NCBI GenBank assembly: GCA_017538965.1
Contig: JAFYHU010000090.1
Span: 1 to 63,713 of the forward strand
Length of the DNA stretch: 63,713 nt
Direction of reading: 5' to 3'
From: Oscillospiraceae bacterium
Lineage (GTDB): Bacteria; Bacillota; Clostridia; Oscillospirales; Oscillospiraceae
Under the pieces are notes generated by a model. It saw only the letters and a list, made by a program, of their open reading frames with translations. It was not told where the DNA came from and did no database searches. The position numbers and the translations under genes are program-made. This document shows, piece by piece, positions 12,837-18,818 of the stretch (its first letter is position 1; each line of letters opens with the position of its first letter).

Positions 12837-13064
12837 TCAGTCGGTACAGACACAATAGCCATCATACTCATATATCGTATGCTGATCGTTGATAACGATA
12901 TCGGGCGATGCGCAATACTTGCATACAGCATAATCTCCTGTGCTTGACCACACCATACTGCAGCTTTTGCACTCATAATCATACACGATCGTTACGCCTT
13001 CGCCGCCGCTGACCTTCTCCAGCAGCTCGTCATTCAGTTTGGCTTTCTCATTTTTGTTTCCCAT
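12837..13064 (-). CDS. class A double-glycine leader peptide with three CxC/CxxC pairs
   Basis: A 75-residue peptide. Leader residues 1-21 (MGNKNEKAKLNDELLEKVSGG); core of 54 residues with six cysteines arranged CKSC, CKYC and CVC, the first two forming a zinc-ribbon-like pair of CxxC knuckles separated by 13 residues. RBS GGAGG lies 9 nt upstream. It is the fourth gene of block 3. The core is the longest of the nine. It could bind metal or carry disulfides; the sequence alone does not decide. The leader class is clear. Confidence 0.8.
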   Translation of the reverse strand: MGNKNEKAKLNDELLEKVSGGEGVTIVYDYECKSCSMVWSSTGDYAVCKYCASPDIVINDQHTIYEYDGYCVCTD

Positions 13065-13144
13065 GGTAAGAACCTCCGATCATAATTCAAAGTTCAGACT
13101 TCAGAATTCAAAGACGGGATGAAAACGCACAATCGTCCCCTGTT

Positions 13145-13363
13145 TCATTGCTCATAAGGCGATATAAAAGGCGGCTTTTCGCTCTCATACTCGTCGTCTA
13201 TCCAGATTACTCCTCCGCCCGGATTCGTCCCCCATCTTCCGCCGGACACCTGGTCCAACTCGTCGTCGGTGAGGAGCATGCCGGCCTGCTTGATGGCCTC
13301 TCTCTTCTCTTCCTTCGTGGCTGCGGATTCAACTTGGATTTTGAGTTTACCTGTGAGTTTCAT
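13145..13363 (-). CDS. class B double-glycine leader peptide, Gly/acidic core
   Basis: A 72-residue peptide. The 42-residue leader ends LLTDDELDQVSGG. The 30-residue core (begins RWGTNPGGGVIWIDDEYESE, then KPPFISPYEQ) has no cysteine. The start at 13363 matches the other class B peptides; the longer frame would add repeat-encoded residues. It is the third gene of block 3, with spacer repeats on both sides. Its leader is over 90% identical to that at 12323-12559 while the cores share nothing, showing rapid core change behind a fixed leader. Confidence 0.8.
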   Translation of the reverse strand: MKLTGKLKIQVESAATKEEKREAIKQAGMLLTDDELDQVSGGRWGTNPGGGVIWIDDEYESEKPPFISPYEQ

Positions 13364-13456
13364 GATGAGAACCTCTCTTTCAAAGCTCAAAGTTCAGAGT
13401 GCAAAATGCAAAGATAGGATGAAACGCGGAAGCGTCCCCTGTTTCACTGCATCTCG

Positions 13457-13648
13457 TCATCCGTTTGGTCCTCTCAAGAGGCCGCAATTAAAGCACGTCT
13501 GAGACCCGCCAATTTGCGTGACCCATTCATGCCTTGGATCGTCCGGATCATCTGGTGAGCACGCTTCGTCGTCGTAAGCGGTTCCTCCGCCGGAAACCTT
13601 GTCCAGCAGTTTGTCATTCAGAACAACTTTTTCTTTTTTGTTTTCCAT
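13457..13648 (-). CDS. class A double-glycine leader peptide with HEW and CxxCG
   Basis: A 63-residue peptide. Leader residues 1-21 (MENKKEKVVLNDKLLDKVSGG); core of 42 residues with PDDPDDPRHEW and a later CFNCG. The DDPDD, HEW and CxxCG elements match the core at 10465-10656, the strongest core similarity among the nine and evidence that blocks 2 and 3 share an ancestor. Start at 13648 with GGAGG 9 nt upstream. It is the second gene of block 3. Confidence 0.8.
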   Translation of the reverse strand: MENKKEKVVLNDKLLDKVSGGGTAYDDEACSPDDPDDPRHEWVTQIGGSQTCFNCGLLRGPNG

Positions 13649-13726
13649 GATGAGAACCTCCGATTTAAAGTTCAAAGTTCAGAGTTTAAAGTTTAAAGAT
13701 GGGATGAAACGCGGAAGCGTCCTGTT

Positions 13727-13900
13727 TCATCCAGGATCCTTGCTGATTAACCCACTCTTGATTTGACCACCAATACCACCAGCGACCTTCTCCATATCGT
13801 CATCGCTCAGGGCCATTTTCGCTTCTTCAACAACTTCTTCTGCTTCTACTGCTTCTTTTTTGCTCTTAACATCTTTGTGTTGCTTATCACAGAGTTTCAT
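13727..13900 (-). CDS. class C double-glycine leader peptide, first gene of block 3
   Basis: A 57-residue peptide. The leader (MKLCDKQHKDVKSKKEAVEA, then EEAKMALSDDDMEKVAGG, 42 residues) is about 85% identical to that at 10722-10886; the core is 15 residues (IGGQIKSGLISKDPG). GGGAGG lies 8 nt before the ATG at 13900. As in block 2, the class C gene is the one closest to the promoter (13940-13968). The upstream leader region also matches block 2, including GACTGCATCCTCCC read on the plus strand. Confidence 0.75.
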   Translation of the reverse strand: MKLCDKQHKDVKSKKEAVEAEEVVEEAKMALSDDDMEKVAGGIGGQIKSGLISKDPG

Positions 13901-13939
13901 GACTGCATCCTCCCTGATAACAATTTCCTATTTGAGCAC

Positions 13940-13968
13940 ATTCTATCACAGCTTTCGTCACAAAACAA
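13940..13968 (-). promoter_or_regulatory. sigma-A-type promoter of peptide block 3
   Basis: Minus strand: -35 TTGTTT (13963-13968), 17-nt spacer TGTGACGAAAGCTGTGA, -10 TAGAAT (13940-13945). It lies 25 nt from the start of the plus-strand tail-tube gene and reads away from it. Confidence 0.85.
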
Positions 13969-13993
13969 TCACACGAGGAAAGGAGTTTTTGTT

Positions 13994-14521
13994 TTGCCGG
14001 ATATTACATTCAACACCGATGCGGGGAAAACCATTGCCCGCGAGATGCTCATCTGCTACCTGAACACCGGGACCGCGCAGTCCCCTGTCTGGTCCCCGCT
14101 GGGTAAGCGCGTGGAGGACAGCTCCACGGAGCTGGACTGGGAGAGCGAAACCATCCGTGACATTCTCGGCGCGACATACGGAACACTCAAGAAACCCAAG
14201 ATCACCCAGACCTTCGAGCCCTGCCATCTGGACGGCGGCGATGTCGCGCAGGTCAAGCTCTGGAACCTGGCCGTCAAGGATCAGGACGCCCAGGCCCTGG
14301 CCGCGCAGGACATGCTGGTCGTGCACTTCTACGCCGGCACCGCGTCGAGCCCCTTTGCGGAAAGATACGTCTCCTGCATGATCGAGATCACCGGTCTCGG
14401 CGGCGAAGGCGGCAGCAATGTCGGTATGCCGATCACCGTCACCTTCGGCGGCACACGCACCACCGGCACAGCCGCGAGAGACAGCACCACCGGCGTCATC
14501 ACTTTCACACCTGACACATAA
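13994..14521 (+). CDS. phage major tail (tube) protein
   Basis: A 175-residue beta-rich protein in the position of the major tail tube subunit. Features: PDITFNTDAGKTIAREMLIC, the conserved-looking segment KITQTFEPCHLDGGDVAQVK, and a C-terminal Gly/Thr-rich domain with PITVTFGGTRTTGTAARDST. It starts with TTG; AAAGGAG lies 8 nt upstream, and codons before it belong to the peptide promoter. It would polymerise to form the inner tube of a long non-contractile tail. The preceding tail-completion gene lies 1.7 kb upstream, separated by peptide block 3. Confidence 0.8.
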   Translation: MPDITFNTDAGKTIAREMLICYLNTGTAQSPVWSPLGKRVEDSSTELDWESETIRDILGATYGTLKKPKITQTFEPCHLDGGDVAQVKLWNLAVKDQDAQALAAQDMLVVHFYAGTASSPFAERYVSCMIEITGLGGEGGSNVGMPITVTFGGTRTTGTAARDSTTGVITFTPDT

Positions 14522-14531
14522 GGAGACACAC

Positions 14532-14951
14532 ATGAAGAATTTGACTTTTGACAACGGGATTGAAGAATACGACCTGGACGGAAAAGTCACCGTAAAATTC
14601 AACCCGACTGACGTTGCCTTTCTGGAAAAGCTGTCTGACAGCTTTCAGGTTCTGGATCTGATTCAGGAAGAAGTGAAGCTGAGTCAGGAAGAGATCACTG
14701 ACGAAAAGGATGTCTTCAACCTGGCGAAGAATCTGGACACGAAGATGCGCGACATCATCAACGCGCTCTTCGGGCAGGATGTCTGCACTCCCCTTTTCGG
14801 TGAGATGAATCTCTTCGCTTCCGCGGGCGGGCTGCCCGTCTGGGCCAACCTGATGCTGGCCATTGCGGACGAAGTCCAAAACAGTATGCAGGGCGAGCTC
14901 AAAAAGCGCGAAGCGCGAATCCGCAAGTATACCGATAAGTATAAAAAATGA
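14532..14951 (+). CDS. tail assembly chaperone-like protein
   Basis: A 139-residue acidic helical protein (DVAFLEKLSDSFQVLDLIQE, then a lysine/arginine-rich end KKREARIRKYTDKYKK). It lies 10 bp after the tail-tube gene with AAGGAGA as RBS. Position between tube and Gp15, size and composition fit the first tail assembly chaperone (gpG-like), which coats the tape measure during tail assembly. HicAB has been inserted between it and Gp15. No frameshift signal was recognised. Confidence 0.7.
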   Translation: MKNLTFDNGIEEYDLDGKVTVKFNPTDVAFLEKLSDSFQVLDLIQEEVKLSQEEITDEKDVFNLAKNLDTKMRDIINALFGQDVCTPLFGEMNLFASAGGLPVWANLMLAIADEVQNSMQGELKKREARIRKYTDKYKK

Positions 14952-14967
14952 TCCCCAATGAAGGGGA

Positions 14968-15315
14968 TCAGGAGACTTTGTATTCTGCGAGCTTTTCCCG
15001 AACAGCAGTTTCAACGAAACTGTTGAGGGATTGGTTGTGTGTCATGGCATAGATTGCAGCATCACGATGCAGTTCCGGTGCGAGTCGAACATTGAAGCTG
15101 CCCTTATAAGCCACTTCCGGTTTTGTGCCCTCTTCTTTGCATAGAACAAGATAATCATCAACTGCCTCGTGGAAATCCCGAATCAATGCTTTGGCGTTCT
15201 CTCCTTCATAGGAGATCAGAGAACGAATGCCCTGGACTTTTCCGAAGAAAACACCATCAGCTTCTGAGAACTCAACGCTTCCCACATAGCCTTTGTATTC
15301 CATCGTGTTATTCAA
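14968..15315 (-). CDS. hicB: HicB-family antitoxin
   Basis: A 115-residue antitoxin. The N-terminal HicB fold is seen in YKGYVGSVEFSEADGVFFGK, VQGIRSLISYEGENAKALI and DFHEAVDDYL; the C-terminus (SFNVRLAPELHRDAAIYA, then SLNSFVETAVREKL) is a ribbon-helix-helix DNA-binding domain. Its start overlaps the HicA stop by 4 nt. It neutralises the HicA mRNA interferase and probably represses the operon by binding the palindrome at 15617-15634. The pair lies against phage transcription, between the tail chaperone and Gp15 genes. Confidence 0.9.
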   Translation of the reverse strand: MNNTMEYKGYVGSVEFSEADGVFFGKVQGIRSLISYEGENAKALIRDFHEAVDDYLVLCKEEGTKPEVAYKGSFNVRLAPELHRDAAIYAMTHNQSLNSFVETAVREKLAEYKVS

Positions 15316-15569
15316 ATGACTCCCTCCTCCTTCAGTTGCTCAATCAGCAACTTTACCTGGTATTCCAAGAGTTCTTTTCTTGGGTGGGGTTTATGCAAGA
15401 TCACCTTCGAACCTGTCTCAACATTTGTGAACAGCACGCGCGAGCCGCTTGTTTTTCCTTTGTTGCTGCGTTTGTAATTCAGATAGCCAAGCAGCGTTTC
15501 CGCTTTCTCAAATGTAAAGTCACGAGGATTACTCTTTAATTCCTGAATAAGTTTCTCTTTCTTACCCAA
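15312..15569 (-). CDS. hicA: HicA-family mRNA interferase toxin
   Basis: An 85-residue HicA-type toxin, a double-stranded RNA-binding-fold ribonuclease. The domain runs KLIQELKSNPRDFTFEKAE, then GYLNYKRSNKGKTSGSRVLF and ILHKPHPRKELLEYQVK; the histidine in HKPHP is the expected catalytic residue. The start is TTG at 15569 with GAGGGGG upstream; no ATG is available in the right place. It is upstream of hicB in the usual order. The family is sure; activity is inferred. Confidence 0.88.
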   Translation of the reverse strand: MGKKEKLIQELKSNPRDFTFEKAETLLGYLNYKRSNKGKTSGSRVLFTNVETGSKVILHKPHPRKELLEYQVKLLIEQLKEEGVI

Positions 15570-15591
15570 CGCAAAGCCCCCTCTCGAAAAA

Positions 15592-15634
15592 AATATATCA
15601 CAACGAAACCCAATTTGCAACTATATTTAGTTGC
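15592..15634 (-). promoter_or_regulatory. hicAB promoter and operator
   Basis: Minus strand: TTGCAA (15615-15620), 17-nt spacer, TATATT (15592-15597). A palindrome GCAACTA-N4-TAGTTGC (15617-15634) overlaps the -35 box, the expected place for HicB binding. Gp15 starts 13 bp to the right, so its own RBS is squeezed against the operator. Confidence 0.8.
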
Positions 15635-15646
15635 TTCATAAGAAAG

Positions 15647-16174
15647 ATGTTCGATCTTCCGAAAACAATTACCATCAACAATAAAGAATATTCCATCCGC
15701 ATGGATTACCGGGTCATTCTGGAAATCTTCATCATGCTGAATGACCCGGACCTGACTGACGGGGACAAGACGGAAGCGCTCCTGCAGATGTTCTACATCG
15801 ACCGGCCGAGGGACACAAAAGCGGCTGTTAAAGCCTTTGCTGATTTTGTCGAACCCAGGAAACGAGCAGGGAAAAAGCCGGGGCTGGTGGATTGGGAATC
15901 TGATTTTGATCTGATCGTTGCACCGGTGAACAGGATTCTCGGAACGGAGTGCCGGACTCTCCCCTATCTGCACTGGCGCAGTTTCCTGAGTGCCTACATG
16001 GAGATTGGTTCTGATTCTCTGTTCTCGCGAGTTATTTCTTTGCGGGAGAAGCTAAAGACCGGGAAGAAGCTGGAGAAGTGGGAGCGCAGCTGGTACAGGA
16101 AAAACAAGGATCTTGTGGATCTCCCGATGAAGTTCAGCGATAACGAAAAGGCCCTTCTGGAGGAATGGACATGA
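15647..16174 (+). CDS. bacteriophage Gp15-family tail assembly protein
   Basis: A 175-residue protein of the phage Gp15 family, found just before the tape-measure gene in A118-like phages. Recognisable segments are KTITINNKEYSIRMDYRVIL, EIFIMLNDPDLTDGDKTEAL and LPYLHWRSFLSAYMEIGSDS. It probably acts as the second tail assembly chaperone. The start ATG at 15647 has only a weak AAGAAAG RBS, and the normal upstream context has been replaced by the hicAB promoter. The stop overlaps the tape-measure start (ATGA). Confidence 0.85.
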   Translation: MFDLPKTITINNKEYSIRMDYRVILEIFIMLNDPDLTDGDKTEALLQMFYIDRPRDTKAAVKAFADFVEPRKRAGKKPGLVDWESDFDLIVAPVNRILGTECRTLPYLHWRSFLSAYMEIGSDSLFSRVISLREKLKTGKKLEKWERSWYRKNKDLVDLPMKFSDNEKALLEEWT

Positions 16175-17499
16175 CGAAACAACTGTACTTCAATCTCGAT
16201 CCGGATGCGGTTGATGCGTACGGAGATATCTCCGATGTCCTGAAAGACACGATCAAGCGATTCGACAGTCTGAACAAGACCGTGATGAAAGCAGAGCGGC
16301 AGCTGCTCAAGTTCGATGAGATCAACCGCCTGGTTGCGTATGAAGTAACGGAGAAAACAGCGTCTTCCGGGAAGAGCTCTTCCGGCGGCAGCTCGAAGAG
16401 CAGCAGCAAGAGCAGCACGACCAAAAAGGAAACCACCGGAACCGGGGCCGGCACCGGAAAAAGCACGAAGCAGAAAAGCTATGAAGCCTCCCTGCCCATG
16501 TACATCACTATCAAGGATGTGCTGTTCAACTGGGATGACCTGAACTGGGAGCAGATCATGATGAAGATCATCGCCGGTCTCGGCGCCTTGGGCGGAGCGA
16601 TCATCGGCGGCATGGTCGGCGGCGTGCCGGGTGCCATCATCGGTCTCGGAGCCGGATTGCTTTTTGGTATCGCATTGGATTCCACGATTTTCAACTTTGA
16701 CGGCGAGCTGCAGAAGGACGAAATCTGGAAAAGTCTGCTGGCCGTGCTTGCGCCTATCGCCGGCGGCATTCTCGGCTTTGTCGCGGGAGGTCCCTTCGGC
16801 GCTGCCCTCGGGATCACCGTCACGGCTGTTCTGAGTTTCGTCATTACCGGCACCAACTGGGATGAAGTACTGAAGAACATCTATGACTTCTTTGATGATC
16901 TCCGGTACAACCTCGATCTGAGAATCCGGAGTCTAGAACGATTAATTCAGGAAGGCATCGATGGGATCAGGAATTGGTGGCGAAATCTCAGTTTCGATTC
17001 CTTCCATCTGAAGCTCCCGCATCTGGTCGTGGAGTGGCAGGAACTCAATGCAAACGGCGTCCTGGCCAGGTTCCTCGGCGTGACCGCGATCCCGCATCTC
17101 TCTGTGGAATGGTACGCACGTGGCGGCATCGTGGACGGGGCCACGCTGATCGGTGCTGGAGAAAAAGGCAAGGAAGCGATCATCCCGCTGGAGAGAAATA
17201 CCGGCTGGATTCACATGGTCGCGGTGCAGCTCACAGAGGAGCTGGAGAAGCTCTCTCCCTCTGATGCGCTTTCTCTCGTCCCCATGCCGGCAGCGGCAAC
17301 CGGCGCCCTGATCCCGCCGAGCGCAGCAGCGCCCTCCGCACCTCTGGACCTCGACAGCCTGGCGAACACGATTGCGAATGCGATTGCCGGTCTGAGCCAG
17401 GAGAAGGAAGAACCCATCATCCGCGTTTATCTTGACGGGAAAGAAATGACCCGAATCGTCACGCAGTATCAAAGACGGAATAATCGAGCGTTTGGATAG
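16171..17499 (+). CDS. short tail tape measure protein
   Basis: A 442-residue protein. The N-terminal coil (about 1-60) is followed by a Ser/Gly/Lys-rich linker (65-110), then hydrophobic Gly-rich segments (IIAGLGALGGAIIGGMVGG and LLAVLAPIAGGILGFVAGG) and a C-terminal segment EWYARGGIVDGATLIGAGEK followed by GKEAIIPLERNTG, the hallmark end of Firmicutes tape-measure proteins. It sets tail length and channels DNA. GGAGGA lies 6 nt before ATG 16171, favouring this start over 16165. Most tape measures in such phages are 700 residues or more, so this one lacks most of the coiled-coil middle. Confidence 0.85.
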   Translation: MTKQLYFNLDPDAVDAYGDISDVLKDTIKRFDSLNKTVMKAERQLLKFDEINRLVAYEVTEKTASSGKSSSGGSSKSSSKSSTTKKETTGTGAGTGKSTKQKSYEASLPMYITIKDVLFNWDDLNWEQIMMKIIAGLGALGGAIIGGMVGGVPGAIIGLGAGLLFGIALDSTIFNFDGELQKDEIWKSLLAVLAPIAGGILGFVAGGPFGAALGITVTAVLSFVITGTNWDEVLKNIYDFFDDLRYNLDLRIRSLERLIQEGIDGIRNWWRNLSFDSFHLKLPHLVVEWQELNANGVLARFLGVTAIPHLSVEWYARGGIVDGATLIGAGEKGKEAIIPLERNTGWIHMVAVQLTEELEKLSPSDALSLVPMPAAATGALIPPSAAAPSAPLDLDSLANTIANAIAGLSQEKEEPIIRVYLDGKEMTRIVTQYQRRNNRAFG

Positions 17500-17566
17500 A
17501 AAAAAGAGAACGGTTCCAAGTGCTGGTTACAGCATACAGAACCGTCTCCGTTGGTATTTATGTTTA

Positions 17567-17935
17567 TTATGGGCAGAGCTTCACAGCGTTCAACTCTTGT
17601 ATCTTGAATATCCCAGTATCTGCAGTAAGCAAAGTCAGATTGGATGATATTGCTGTCGCGGCAATAATTGCATCCGGCAATTTCACATTATATTGCCTTC
17701 GAATACGAATGGTCTGTTCCTTTACGAAATCACTGATCTGAAAGACTTCACATTCGTCCAAAAATTCTCTGATTATTCTTTCTTCGTCAGTTGTAATAGA
17801 AGGAAACGAAAGCAGCTCCATAACGCTGATCACTGAAACAGCCAAGCGCTCTCCAAGATATGGAGCCATGCAAGAGTTTCCGGATAACAAGTAAAGAACC
17901 GCATTGGTATCAGCCAGGTAATCAAGCCCACTCAT
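17567..17935 (-). CDS. PIN-domain toxin (VapC-like)
   Basis: A 122-residue PIN-domain ribonuclease. Conserved acidic residues appear at LADTNAVLYLL (Asp 9), the SVMELLSFP glutamate, the PDAIIAATAI aspartate and the LLTADTGIF aspartate, the standard four-acid PIN active site. It overlaps the stop codon of the antitoxin gene at 17922-18131 by 14 nt. VapC toxins usually cleave tRNA or rRNA. The pair lies opposite to the phage genes, between the tape measure and distal tail genes. Family is firm; RNA target unknown. Confidence 0.9.
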   Translation of the reverse strand: MSGLDYLADTNAVLYLLSGNSCMAPYLGERLAVSVISVMELLSFPSITTDEERIIREFLDECEVFQISDFVKEQTIRIRRQYNVKLPDAIIAATAISSNLTLLTADTGIFKIQELNAVKLCP

Positions 17936-18131
17936 TACGCATAACCTCTTGCACTTTCATGCCATCCGGCAAACCTTTTATACTGCCAAAATAGTTTCTG
18001 GTCTCTACGGATTCATTCCTTCTTTTTCCATTCTTTTCTCTAAAAAGAAGGTATTCAACATACTTTGAGACTTCTTCATAGTATTCTTCTGGCAAGGATT
18101 GAAGCTGTTTTTCGAGCATTGCATATGACAC
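17922..18131 (-). CDS. VapB-like antitoxin (DUF2281 type)
   Basis: A 69-residue protein beginning MSYAMLEKQLQSLPEEYYEE, then VSKYVEYLLFREKNGKR, the pattern of DUF2281-type antitoxins paired with PIN toxins. The C-terminal tail (SIKGLPDGMKVQEVMRNEWA) would wrap the toxin. It starts with GTG with AGGAGG 8 nt upstream. Just upstream on the minus strand are TGCTATAA and TTATAGCA half sites about 25 nt apart (around 18157-18196) that could serve as operator and -10 sequence. Confidence 0.85.
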   Translation of the reverse strand: MSYAMLEKQLQSLPEEYYEEVSKYVEYLLFREKNGKRRNESVETRNYFGSIKGLPDGMKVQEVMRNEWA

Positions 18132-18275
18132 GCTTTACACCTCCTGTGATTCTGCTATAAATCTTACGAATTTTTTCTTTTTAATAATTATAGCAAAAGA
18201 GAGCAGGTATGGCAAGATATCGGTTGGAATTCCGCGTAATTGCGGTAAGCCTCGGTCGGTCTATAGGAGGATGAA

Positions 18276-18647
18276 ATGCCAAGTCAGAGATTTTCAATCA
18301 ACAATTACAACATGCTTCCCTACATTGCTGAAGATGGGCTGACCTTTCAGTTCTTTGACATCGATGCTCCGGACGCAGGCAGAACACTGGACGGGCTGAT
18401 GCATCGGAACCGGGTAGCAACCAAGGTCAAAATTCTCGTGACCTGCCGACCGCTGACCAGCGACGAGATCATGCTGATCCGGCAGGCAACGGCCTCGGAA
18501 TATCTGACGGTAAGATATATTGACCCCGTTTCCGGGCAGACGCAGAAGACCATGTACATGGGTGACTGCTCCTGCCGGGAGAGCATGATCTACCCGGACG
18601 GCAAGGCCCGCTGGGTGGACTACACCTTCAATCTGATAGAACGTTGA
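18276..18647 (+). CDS. DUF6711-like/distal tail protein
   Basis: A 123-residue beta-rich protein (NYNMLPYIAEDGLTFQFFDI, DGLMHRNRVATKVKILVTCR, then YIDPVSGQTQKTMYMGDCSC). The pattern fits DUF6711-type small distal tail proteins of Clostridia phages, which replace the classical Dit. RBS AGGAGG lies 5 nt before the ATG. It precedes the tail endopeptidase-like gene at 18819, from which it is separated by 171 bp of dispersed repeat. Confidence 0.7.
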   Translation: MPSQRFSINNYNMLPYIAEDGLTFQFFDIDAPDAGRTLDGLMHRNRVATKVKILVTCRPLTSDEIMLIRQATASEYLTVRYIDPVSGQTQKTMYMGDCSCRESMIYPDGKARWVDYTFNLIER

Positions 18648-18818
18648 GAGCGATGCTCCCTCTCAACTTGTGCCATTTCGCGGCCATAGCAAGTATTGCC
18701 CCTATCGTACCTCCTGCTGCCGCGATTTATTACTCCGTAGGGAGCGATCCCCAGATCGCTCCGCAATTCCCGCCGCAGCGGAAAAACCTTGCTCCCGCAG
18801 GCGCCCTAGGAGAACAGA
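18648..18818. repeat. mosaic repeat between distal tail genes
   Basis: Contains the inverted TTCGCGGCC...GCCGCGA element (18677-18726), the palindrome GGAGCGATC-N4-GATCGCTCC (18741-18762) and the CCCGCAGGCGCC motif. The RBS of the next gene (TAGGAGAA) directly follows the repeat. No gene seen. Confidence 0.8.

Larger units (their letters stand above)
12777..13735 (-). repeat. family of inter-peptide spacer repeats in block 3
   Basis: Four spacers between peptide genes (about 12780-12836, 13078-13147, 13378-13450, 13670-13735) share one plan: a run of AAAGTTCAAAGTTCAGAG followed by GGATGAAACGCGGAAGCGTC and CCTGTTTCATCC. The second part is an imperfect hairpin (GGATGAAAC / GTTTCATCC with inner CGC/GCG). 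The copy at 12780 has GACGGAGAACCGTCCCC instead. Each peptide gene is thus framed by direct copies, a cassette-like layout. The range covers the peptide genes between them. Confidence 0.8.

Noticed and set aside
12323-13900. The spacer-repeat array considered as a CRISPR array
   Set aside because: The units between repeats are intact peptide genes of 180-240 bp with RBSs; the repeats are diverged; no cas genes are present.
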